Origin: Coprinopsis marcescibilis
Lineage: Eukaryota > Basidiomycota > Agaricomycetes > Agaricales > Psathyrellaceae
NCBI GenBank assembly: GCA_004369085.1
Contig: ML210172.1
Location: forward strand, 172,421-236,420
Reading direction: 5' to 3'
Length of the DNA stretch: 64,000 bases
Position numbers and translations under genes: made by a program. The notes under the pieces were generated by a model. It saw nothing but the letters and a program-made list of their open reading frames with translations. It was not told the DNA's origin and did no database searches. Numbering within the stretch: the first letter of the stretch is position 1; each line of letters opens with the position of its first letter. Below are positions 48,231 to 58,900 of the stretch, in pieces.

Positions 48231-48428
48231 TCTCCAGTACGATCCGTTTACCTCGGTAGAGAACTTGTTTGTTGGCTCGAAAGAGCCATAAACGTTGTAA
48301 GGACTCCGTATAGGAGCCAGTGATTAGATCTACGGGGTTTGACCCGATTTCTACTCAGTTCCTACCTGCCTATTCAATCGTCTTTATTTTTTCTGGATCT
48401 TGAAAGGGTCGCTCCCAAAAGAACAGGA

Positions 48429-48434
48429 TATAAA
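48429..48434 (+). promoter_or_regulatory. TATA box upstream of dsRBD copy 2
   Basis: TATAAA lies 79 nt before the ATG at 48508. Between them is a possible 5'-UTR intron (GTAAGTATTCCC..ACTCACAG, about 48451-48487). Confidence 0.45.
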
Positions 48435-48507
48435 GGACTGTCAGAAAACCGTAAGTATTCCCATCCATTCCATTCCTCTTACTCACAGTTACTCTTACGC
48501 CTCGACA

Positions 48508-49130
48508 ATGCCTGAAAGTCAGTACCGTCCGTGCGCCTTTATCGTTGTCCAGTCTTGCTTATTTTAGCGCCCCCAAGTTCCTGTCACCGCGCTGCATAAT
48601 TGTAAGTCAAGCATTTAGCAGGGAAGACGGCTGGGAAGGCTGATGAGAAGCCGCGAAGACATGCAAAATAGGGGAATGCTTCACCTGCTTAGCTATGCCG
48701 ATATTCCATCCGGTCCGTGTGACCAGCAGGTGTGGACAATCCAATGCAAAAGTCGGTAAATCTACGAGTCATTCGACCGAGGAAAAGCAGTACTAACCTA
48801 GACCCCATATTTCTGGACATGACAGTCAATGGTGCCGTTATGGGAGTAGGCACAGGACGAGACAAACAACAGGCAAGAAGACTCGCTGCCCAACAGGCGC
48901 TGCAGGTAACCGAGGATGCTTCTCCAGTGACAGTTAGGCACAGATTGACTTCCTGCCAAAACACAGGTAATTCGGTCAGAATCGCATTAATGTGCGTCGT
49001 GCGAATGGCTGTAGCTTACGCCTTTGATATGTATCATTTCCTCTTGGTCATTCGGACCAACTTGGCGCCTTCACCGTTCTTATATCTTCTCCCGTTGTTG
49101 TTTTCCTTCCTGTACATCTCAGATCAATAA
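48508..49130 (+). CDS. Stand-alone dsRBD microprotein (copy 2)
   Basis: Paralog of copy 1. Exons 48508-48517, 48578-48601 and 48659-48751 are again 10, 24 and 93 nt, with the same phase-1 intron positions. Exon 4 begins at 48826. The protein begins MPEIPVTALHNYMQNRG, continues LSYADIPSGPCDQQVWTIQC, then KINGAVMGVGTGRDKQQARR and LAAQQALQ. That is a complete dsRBD with G.G.G loop, the KQQARR helix-2 basic residues and AAQQAL end. Two acceptors are AAG rather than C/TAG. The C-terminus after QALQ is unresolved. Direct reading, or a spliced donor at ACACAG|GTAATT, both stop at 49130. A 38-nt intron would instead stop at 48970. Function unknown. Confidence 0.72.
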
Positions 49131-49791
49131 CTTGGGCATGACTCCATTTGGTAGTGACCTTGACATATTATGCAAATTCGCAGTCCGATTGAAAGAGCGA
49201 AAAGCGCGGCGTGAGTTCAAAGTTCGTATCATCAGCTTGGAACAAATCGTCATCAAAGCGTTCGCAGAAAGGCTGGCAGGTACTGTTGAGAACTGAGGTG
49301 AAAACACTCCCGTACCAGGCGGCCATCGTGACCGAGTATTCATCTTGGTAGATTGCTTTAATGATTTCAAGGCGCGTCACCCCATATCTGGTTGCGGCAG
49401 CGACAGGTCAGCACCATTTTCAATTTGTCGAACGTCCACGAAAGGGCGGCTGACCAAATTATCCCACTTTCTTAGGCGTAATCTCTGGTTATTATATTTT
49501 TAAACCATTAATAGAACAGGGAACACAAAAACTGTGAGTTGGGTGATGCGTAGAACATGGCAAAAAGCGCTGACCGCTCCATTGAGTAGGCCTCGTGTCC
49601 CAAGTACACCAGTTAATGTCCCTACGACGACTGAGGAATCCAAAAAAGCAGTTGACGAGAAGGCCGAATGATGCAATTGCGCCTTTCATCGTACAACCAA
49701 TTGGTATTAGTGTTTATCTGTTGAATAGAAGCACGCCCGGACGAATTGGAATAGGCGTTTGGCGGAATTAGGGCTCCATCCACGATTATGG
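49131..49791. other. Intergenic region
   Basis: About 660 nt beyond dsRBD copy 2 and past the stop of SAD1/USP39. Short frames on both strands are unsupported. The 49622-49810 reverse frame is the 3' flank of SAD1 read beyond its stop codon. Confidence 0.4.
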
Positions 49792-51725
49792 TTACTGGCG
49801 GCGCTCCCATATCTCATAGATATTAAGATTAGTAAAAAATAAACTCAGATTGCCGAAAAACGTTACCTGTAGGACAGTTTCCCCCAAAAATATCATTTCC
49901 TTCCGAGTTTCCTCAACGATAAGGTCTTGAATCATGAACCATTTTTCACCATCGCTCCCAGCGCTTCCTGCTCGAACATGGACCTTCCAAACGGTGCTGG
50001 CTTTATCTCTTGTCGTGCCCGCTACTGATTCGTGGGTAACATTGGCGATCAGATCGTAGAGGGTGGATTCGTTACTCGGAGGTGCGTCGACATCTATTTA
50101 AAAGTTAACCTGGAGGGGCGCCCGGCCAACTTGAAGAACGTACACTCTCTGAAGTCGAGTCCACGCAAGGGGAAGTTGACGATGGTGGGGTTCTTCTCCT
50201 CAACAAACATATTTTTAGTGAACCGTTTGAAGTGAAGGATGATGTACGGCGGCAGTCTCTGGCACTTGTAACGCCTCAGATGACCTGCAGATTCCTAGGG
50301 CGGCGTTCAATCATTCTCCGAGCCCCAGCTAGAAGGACGACGTCACAGACCTGGGTGGTTCGGCCGTCGTATTTAGCAAGAACCGAGTAAATGTTGACTT
50401 GAGGGATAATATTTTTTTCGACCGAATCTTGGAACAGTGGTGGTGGTGGGAGATCCACTGCTAGGAACAAGAACGGCGAAACGGACGTTTTGATATCTGT
50501 CACACACATGTATAAGTGAACCAGCAATCCATGCTAGTGTAATGAGGCGGTTACCTCGATCGATATCAAACAGGGGTTTCTCATTTTCCCCAGCGTCCGG
50601 TCGGACAACCACTTGTTGAGTTTCAACTCGAAGTTCGCCCTGAAATGTCTTGAAGATAATGCCTAGCGTTAATTGAAAACTGATCATCAAAAGGTGGTTT
50701 GTGCAGAGGTGAGATGCGTACTGGAGTTCTTTCTCTTTGTCCCTCCTAGGTCTTTGTGGAGATGGTTCAATAACCAACTCAAGAATTCAACTGGATCACC
50801 CTGTTGCTCCAGCCTGAATTTACCTCCGCTGGCTCGGTTCACTTCTTGAAGGAACTCGTGGGGGCTGACCTGGCTCTTGAATAACCGGGGATTCCAGACC
50901 TTCTTAGCTAGTCCTGCGAATCTTTTCAACAGTTCGGACTCTTTCCCCTTGTATTCCGACAGCAACAGGCTATCTCGCAGCGGTGGAACATGCAACAAAG
51001 CGTGAATGATGACGTTCATGTGGTCATTTCGTTTGATGTTGTTCATTCCAACGAAGCCTTGTAGATATGGCTTGTGAGAGAGATCATAAGAAGGCTTGGA
51101 GAGATAAACGCCGGTAGATATCGCCTTGATGGAAGCTGGGGTGAATTTCGGTCCAAGAACAAAGGAAATATCTTCCAATGATGGATCGGAAACGTGGTAC
51201 CCATCCGGGAGAACGTATACCTAGATAAACTAATTAATCACGAAAACCAGAAAGAACGAGAATGGCTCACTTTCGTAGTCTCCAAGTTAATGAAAACGTG
51301 ATGATCATCGTGGATTGAATGGGCGTATGCATACGAGTTTCTGCCCCGACCCTGGAAATATTTTCCACAGACAAGACAACCATAGATGTTGATGTTCGAG
51401 AGGGATACTGAGCAGACCTTTTCGAAATCAAAGTCCAATGCTTGTCGGTTGATCTAGAGAGCAAAAGTCAGAACTCGCGGAGTTACGCTACAATGTCGCT
51501 TGCCGTGTCAAGGTAGAGATCAGAGGATCGTAAGTCCTGTGTCGGTGGCACAAACTGCCCGACATCTTCGTCCTCTTCATCCAAAGAAGACGGTGAGCCT
51601 TGACGTTGCTCCGAGTCTTTTGACGAGTCTAAGTCAATCCGGGCTCTCTTTGCCGGTCTTTCTGCATTTGTTTCTTCGTCAGATTCATTACGAGTGTCGA
51701 CGCGTTTTGGTGAAGGTTCGGCCAT
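49792..51725 (-). CDS. Sad1/USP39, tri-snRNP ubiquitin-protease-like splicing factor
   Basis: Component of the U4/U6.U5 tri-snRNP, needed for pre-mRNA splicing. It starts MAEPSPKRVDTRNESDEETN at 51725 with a KR-rich nuclear signal. The ZnF-UBP follows (CSVSLSNINIYGCLVCGKYF, then AYAHSIHDDHHVFINLETTK). The inactive USP fold has FVGMNNIKRNDHMNVIIHAL (the catalytic Cys position is Asp), DPVEFLSWLLNHLHKDLGG, PPYIILHFKRFTKNMFVEEK, and KWFMIQDLIVEETRKEMIFL. The final exon encodes only IWERRQ before TAA at 49792, as in orthologs that end in a Trp-Glu-Arg-Arg motif. Loss of the catalytic Cys is normal for USP39. Divergent from RSM22. Confidence 0.93.
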
Positions 51726-52101
51726 GATTCACTTCAACACTCCTCACTGTGTCGGTGAAATAGATCGATGAATTCAATTAAAGGATATCTGAAGTAGTGA
51801 CTGTCATCGTGACCCGCTATTCAAGAGTACAAGTACCAGCGAGAGAACGTACCTGCACTCGACGTCGTGGTGGAAGACAACTTGTTTGAGCGGCAGGGGG
51901 AATGGATCCGGCACCGCCACCAACAATTGCCTGCCCAATTGCCTCCGCCAAAATTCGCGGCTCAAAGCCTCAAACATAAACCCCTTCCTCCTACATTCGC
52001 TGTCTTGACTCTCAGTGCTGCAAAGCTGTCGTTTTACGGCCTCTCAGTCTGCTTGTAACCATCTCGCTCGTTTGAATTTCCAGAAACGCCAGTATCCAGC
52101 A
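51726..52101. promoter_or_regulatory. Divergent promoter region SAD1 / RSM22
   Basis: About 375 nt between divergent ATGs. No distinct TATA box. The RSM22 frame is open upstream of its ATG to 52015, but no in-frame ATG occurs there. Confidence 0.4.
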
Positions 52102-54403
52102 ATGCTCAGCAATGCGACGCGAGTTGCTCGTCTACGCGGTGTGAAGGGATCCTCTGGGGTGTATAAACGGACTTTTGGTCGGTCATGTCCTTCTCTATCA
52201 CACCAACCGAGCGCCCCAATACAACTGGATCCAAACACGCAGTCTCTGTTGAGTGACATGGCACTCAGGCAAAATCCTGCAACAACAGCGAATCATCGAG
52301 AATTGACAGCAGTGCCGGTCGAATTTGAGGAGAGGGACGTTGTGTTCGAGGGAACGAAGGAAATAATACCTGGAGGACGTCTGGATCGAAAGTCGCCAGC
52401 TGCAATCTTCGGTAGCCAGCAATTCGGCCAAGTGGTCATGCCAATGGAACTCCAAGAGGCGATAGGTTCCATCATCGAAGGTAAGATTTAATATGTCGGT
52501 ATTACAGTAGGACTAACGTTTCTGAAGGCTCGGATAAAAAGATGCTGCGCAGTGACGCCAAAAGACTGTTTTCTGAAGTCGATGAGGAGGGACAACAGAC
52601 TGGATGGCAGGTGGAATTTGATTCGCGATACCGTTCACGAAAGCAAGGCGAGAGACATGCCGAACGGGATGCATTAGCTTTTGCGTCTGTAGCGTTGCCT
52701 GCTCACTATTCTGCTATCTTTACCGTCTTCGAACACATGAAGCATCGACTGGGTCCAAATTGGGAAGTCGACAGGGTGTTAGACTGGGGCTCTGGCTGCG
52801 GTAGCGGATTATGGTTCGTGAATTCATGGTTTAGAGTTCACGACAAATCAACTGATTGACCTATTTTGTCAATAGGGCATCTCTGTTCTCGTTCCAGCCC
52901 CCGCATAGATCTGACATGCTCGACATCGAGTCAGCCAAGTCGACAATAAGATCCTACGTAGGTATTGACAAACGTCAAGGGCTCGTCACCACTGCCAAAA
53001 AGATACTTGATGGTATGATCCTTTTATATTGCTCTAAAAACATCTGAATTTCACGCGGACCTACACAGTCATTCCTACTTCCGAGAACTTGTCAGTAAAG
53101 TTTCATAAAACCTTTTCACAAGATGAGCGAGGAGAGGCGGAACAAGCGAATAAAACAATTGCTTTGTCCGCCTTTGTCTTGTCAACGTTGCCTACCACAT
53201 TGGCTCGCAAAGCTTTGGTGAAAGAAATGTGGGAGAGCGGGGCAGATACCCTGGTATGTGTTGATCAGGCCCCATCAAAAACTTCTTGAGAGCTGAACTT
53301 TCGGCATCTTTAGGTATTGATAGACCATAGCACAAGAGAGGGATTTGATGTCATTGGCCAAGCTCGAGAATATCTCTTACGTCGAGGCCGAAAGGAGGTC
53401 GCAGCCTTCGAAGCCGAATCATTGAGTGCCAGCGGAGAAGCGGATGCGGAGAATCGTGCACCCTCCAACATAAAATCAACGTCGACTCCCCGAGGTTCAT
53501 ACGTTGTTGCTCCTGTAAGTTTCTTTCCTTATAAATATTTAAGAGACAAACATCTAACTTGCCAATCCAGTGTCCCCACGATGGCGCTTGTCCCCTTCTC
53601 AGCAACGGGAGTTCTCGCCTGGTTTGCGGATTCAGCCAAAGACTGCAGAGACCCGCCTTTGTTCGATTGACCAAGCATTCGGGAGTCGGACATGAAGACG
53701 TCGGTTATTCGTATACTGTGATCAAGCGAGGCGGTAGGCCGACGCGCGCGACCAGTCAAGAGGGTCGTGTTGGCTTGGTCGGCAGGCGAGCTGAGGAGGA
53801 AAAAGGTGGCAAAATCCTCAGAGAACTGGAACTCTACCAGGAAGGTCTCGAACCAGCCGAACTTGTATCCGAACCCACTCCTACCCCGACAGAAATAATC
53901 ACCTCTACCGCAGCTCTGGGGTCCATAGCCGCCGCCGAGCTGGATGATACTTTACGCCAGGAAGCATACCATTGGCCTAGACTTGTGTTCCCGCCCATGA
54001 AAAAGAGTGGACACATCATCCTCGATAGCTGCACGGCTGAAGGTACGGTTGTTATATTTGTTGCCTGGCCTCGAATTAACCGGGGTTTTCAGGTAAGATT
54101 ATGCGGATGACCGTTCCTAGATCTCAAGGAAAGCAACCATATTATGATGCGCGCAAGTCGTCCTGGGGTGATCTGTTCCCTCATCCGCCAAAGAACGCGC
54201 CACAGGAGCGGATCGTTGTCCGTGATGGGGAAGGAAATGTCAAGAGAGTTCAGAGAGATCACATCGGCAAGAGCCAGAAGAGCAGTGAATCACCCAACCT
54301 AAGGATCTCTGAACGTCTAGCTACCACCATCCGAGAAGCAAAGAAAGTAAATCGCCGCTGGGAGCGCAATTTGAAGGCAGGGGTGGTCTGGGGAAAGGAC
54401 TAA
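52102..54403 (+). CDS. RSM22: Rsm22/METTL17, mitochondrial small-subunit assembly methyltransferase-like protein
   Basis: Assembly factor of the mitochondrial ribosomal small subunit. The N-terminus [20 protein letters not shown] is a typical presequence. A methyltransferase-like fold follows: [51 protein letters not shown]. Cys-rich insert motifs CPHDGACPL and [11 protein letters not shown] are the ligands of the Fe-S cluster seen in orthologs. Then [30 protein letters not shown] and a basic tail [16 protein letters not shown]. About six introns can be placed. The pair with uL1m (convergent, both mitochondrial translation) is probably coincidental. Methyltransferase activity may be absent in this family. 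Confidence 0.93.
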
Positions 54404-54536
54404 AGCGCGTTCACTGCTATTGCTTTAGATATCCTACCACTACTCAGTAGCAGCCTTCATAGATGCTTTTTCACAGCGTATATCTGGATTAATATTATTT
54501 AATTCTAATGTCGACCATAATCCCTACTTAGTACTC

Positions 54537-55665
54537 CTAGATATCTGCTATACGTATACCAGGTCCCTGTCTAGAACTGATCATGACCTTCTTGATAGGC
54601 GTCACTGGAACCAACGGTAAGTGAGAAATACTTGGCTGGAAAACATGCTACCCACCAGGTTTAGGTCCAGTGCCTTTGGTCCTTTGCCGATCCTTTTCGT
54701 CGCGCAGATTTCCGGTTGCCTTTTTCACGGATATCATGAAATGTTTAATGTTTTTGACGACATCATCAACTGGAAAGTGCAACTATGTAGAATTGGTGAG
54801 GTCAGTCGCAGAAGACGCGGAGAACAAGACTGCAACTCACCACTCCAATTGGGACACGAATTGTCCCCGACTTGTCCGCCCTCCATTCGCTTGTCCCATG
54901 CAGCCTCTTGATGTAAGAAGCCACATCCTCCGTCACGGTACCTCTACGTTCAGAAGGCATGAGGCCGAGAGGACCCAAGAAACGACCCAATCGGGGAGTG
55001 ATTGCCTTAATCAATCCGGGGGTACAGAGTACTGTCGTTGGTCGAAGTTTGTTGCTCAAAATCTGGTAGTTAACGTTTCAATATGGAATAGAACAACTGG
55101 AACGGATGCGTTCGCACCTGTTCGATGAGCTCGAGCCCACCAACCACGTCAGCGCCTGCCTTCTTGGCCTCCTCCGCCAGCTTTCCTTCCGCGAACACAA
55201 CAAGCTTTTCATCCGCTGACGCCTTTGCTTGTCGCGGCAGACTGACACGTCCTTTTGGAACCGCAAGACCATTCCCAACTTCCGTCTTGACCAATAGCTC
55301 GTAGATAGAGTTGGGAGAGGTAACTTCAACCGCCTATTCATGGTAAGGGTCATCGTCATACGCATGGTGTGAGCAAACGCACCCGCAGAACATTAATAGC
55401 ATCCAAGAGTGGCAGTTTCTCAGATTTTCCGTCCAGTTTCGCGGCTATCGCAGCCTTGCGCTTTAGTTTAGCGGCCATGGCCTTCTTAGACGGTACCCGA
55501 ATTTGGGCTTTGGGGTCGCGTCGCAACTGAACAGCGGGAGTCGTCGAGAATTGGCGCCATGTCAGCAAGTCCTGAATCCAAATGTAAATTAGTACAGTCC
55601 CGCCGACACGTTATTCACCACCATACCGCGCGTCTTGGACAATGGCGAAATATTGAAGTCAACAT
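54537..55665 (-). CDS. MRPL1: Mitochondrial large-subunit ribosomal protein uL1m
   Basis: L1 stalk protein of the mitochondrial large ribosomal subunit. The start is MLTSIFRHCPRRA|DLLTWRQFSTT at 55665, spliced across an intron from GTATGG to GGATTCAG. The basic aromatic leader followed by RRDPKAQ looks like a mitochondrial presequence. L1 core: VEVTSPNSIYELLVKTEVGN, KLVVFAEGKLAEEAKKAGAD, VVGGLELIEQ, then PTTVLCTPGLIKAITPRLGR and FLGPLGLMPSERRGTVTEDV. The last exons join LHFPVDDVVKNIKHFMISVK, TGPKP|VTPIKKVMISSRQGPG and end IRIADI at TAG 54537, the conserved SSxQGPGIRI tail. All junctions keep frame. Converges with RSM22. Confidence 0.92.
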
Positions 55666-55923
55666 CGTTTGGTCAGTACGGAACCGTCCCAAAGCATTTT
55701 ACGAATTGCCAGCCTGCATAGTGCCAAGCTTCGTGAGAGACACCTTCCTAAATAATAAAGACGGTCCGATCTTTCCCGCTCTCGGCGTCAATTGCATTGG
55801 GTCAACGACAAATGGCTGATAAAAACAAAGATGGTGTGCAAATAGCGTTGGTCCAGATATTTTTATGGAGTCGTCAATATGTAAAAGTGCAGGCTACAAT
55901 ATGCTCTAACAGAACTCAACAAT

Positions 55924-58900
55924 CTACCAATCTGGCCATAGGTCGGATAAGACGGCGGAAGCGTCCTCTTCTGGTTGATCAGGAATTTTCATCCAACGGT
56001 CAGGAACCTGTTTCACTATTTGTCAGAAAATGAGTTACCCGAGGACCAGCGAACGATGCTTACCAGAGGAAAATACCGCTCCGTGGCGCTGAGGAACCGC
56101 TGTCGGTATTGTTTAGGTGTCACAATCGTTGGTTCGCCTTTGCCCGGACCTCCGAGGAACGTGGACTCTTTCACCCAACTTTCCAACTTCTTATCCCAGG
56201 TATACGTTCTGATATAATCTAAGAAGGCTTTCAACATAAGTGATAGATTATAAATCACGTTCAACATACCAACAATCCCAACAACTAACTCGTTGTTCTT
56301 GCTGTCGACCTAAAGGGAATTAACTTTGGAGCGATAGACGCACGCAAGCAAGCAGCTTACTCCGCATACAAGTGAATAATCCATGACGTTGATATCGGCC
56401 AGGAATTTACTGTCATTGTAGAGGGCGCCGCGGAGGATGCGCTTAGAGTGTTCTCGCAGGTAGAACGGATTCTTGTGGGACTCTATTCGGAATCATGAAC
56501 GGGTGCGGTCAATTTGGTGGAGGAGCAGAAACGTACCTTCTACAAGATTTTCATCCAATAGAACCTCATTCTCTTGACCCGTAGATCGTACATGACGATT
56601 GCGAGTGGATCCTTTAAGATCGTATATCTAATAAAGATATCAGTAATCAAGATGATGAATCCGTTTCGCACTGGACTCACCTTCGCGAACCTTCGATCAT
56701 AGAACAAGTTCTCCATTACGAGTAGATTCATTTGTGTTGATTTATTCTTTCCTGTAGATTTGTCCTTTCCGTTCCTCTTGAATGTTAACTTATAACACCC
56801 GAAGACTTTGGCTAGTAGTGTCGGACGCTGTGTGGACAGTATATCAGTAAACCTGACTCGGGGGTTGACATCATGATACGAACATTAGCAGATACAGCCG
56901 ATGACATATAATCAAAGTAGGCGGGGGCAAAGGTCTCCATTGTCTGTAATTCTGCCCGCGATAGTTCTTTGGCGATGAATCGATCATCTGGAGAGCAATG
57001 AGTATCCACTAATGACCAACACCAGCAAATCTTACCGCGGGTCTTCAGGAAGGCTGACCCTGATTTGCCGCCACTTGCATTCCAGTTCACGCATCTGGCC
57101 AAGGACTCGACAATACTCTTCTCACAATCATAGGTCCTACGAAGTGCGTCAAACTGTTCCGGATACAGAACTGTACAGCTAATCGTTAGACCACCACTCT
57201 CGAATGCTATCCATAAAGATTCGTCAGAGCGAATCGTGGGCAAGTAACGTTCGACATACTGATCGCCCAAGGAAGCTTCGACGACGCGACTCGAAGGTCT
57301 TCTGCTGGATCTATGGCATCCACTTCATCAACATTTACCACTCCCCATGTGGATGTTGAATCTGAAACAGAATGATCATCGGGCATAAACGCCTCAGACC
57401 CTTCCATCAATTTGGCCTCCCCCCTCGCGGTTCGCTTTTCAGCTCGAGATTTAGAGAGCATCTCGCGATACTGAGGTGAGCTGTAGAGACGTCAATGCTA
57501 CATCAACACATAAAGGTGCGCTACTAACTTGAGTGCCAATGCAATGATCGAGGTAGGTTCGTCGAGACGTACAACCATGGCGGAGTCTCGAAAGATATGT
57601 TCGGGGTCCCCAAATGGATCGTCAAGCTCCAAAAAATTGTTTGCCTGCGACAAGAAACTGGAAAATGCCCTTAGTATCGATGGCATTTTCTCTGCGCCAA
57701 GTTCTGCATCGGACACTGGGGGCGTCATGGGCATATCTTGTTTGGACCTCATCGGAGCCAGGAATGGCGACGGGGGGATCGAAGGAAGCTGAGGCCGGGA
57801 GGTGATCGGCTGAGTATCTTCAGCGGTGGAATTCGTGTCGAGACTTCCCGTAACGGCAGGGGTTTCTGGAGGAACTGGTTCTTTAACTGGCTCTGCGGGA
57901 GAATCCGTTCCTGTGGAGGGTGGTTGGTCTGGGTTCTTTGAATGCACCGGTTGCTCGTCGTCCATATCGCCACCTTCGTCGTCGGCTTCAGACAAAGAAT
58001 CAGAGCCTTCGGACTCGTCGCCGATTAAGCTTTCCAACACCTCAACCTTGGCACGGGCGTTGACAACAGGTCTTGGACGCTTCCCTCGAAGGACAGTGTA
58101 CTTGCTCTTGTTTCGTTCCACCTCTCTATTCAAACGTTCGAAATGCCGAATACCATTAGTGACCTTCCCTGCAGATGGAGGAGGCTGGGGGCGACGAGAC
58201 GCAGATTTAGGAGGAGCATGTGTTGGTTTGTCAATTTTGGCAGTGCGACTTGGCACGCGTAGCTTAGATGGACGACGATTGGATCTGCTGGGGTTGGGAG
58301 ATTCTGGCCTACTTAGGGTTCCATCCCTACTACTCTTGCGTTTCTCTGGCGATTGGCGACGGGAAGGTAGCTGAGAATCCTGGCCAGTCATACGACTTGG
58401 AACAGCCGCGGGTCGTCTGATAGTGGGATACCTTGGGGCGACATTAACAGCATAGCTTTGCTCGAAGTCAGAGATTGAAGGTTTCCGCACTGGGATCGTC
58501 CTGTTCTTGGCCCTAGGTCCCGTACGGCGATGAACGTATGTGGGGTACTCCTGCTCACTCTCCGACATGGTCGAAGGAGGAGGAGCAAGAGCCGTCTTGC
58601 TGAGTTCTGCGACTCCCTGTGGGGGGATATATTCCGAGTACTTCTTTACCAAGTCAGCAACAATGGCTGAGTTTGTTGCGGTCCGACGAGGCAATCGCGA
58701 TAGTCTCGACACCGGGATCTCGACCGCTGGTAAGTCAGGAACACCCTAAAAGACCTGAGCAATGATATCTTTAATTAACCGGAAATTAAGCCCACCTGCT
58801 TGCCATCTTTAGCCGCACCAATCGTCGAGTCACTGTCAGGATCACTATCGTGGGGCTCCTTATAAATTGATTTTCCGGCCACTTTAGATGGTTCGTTTGG

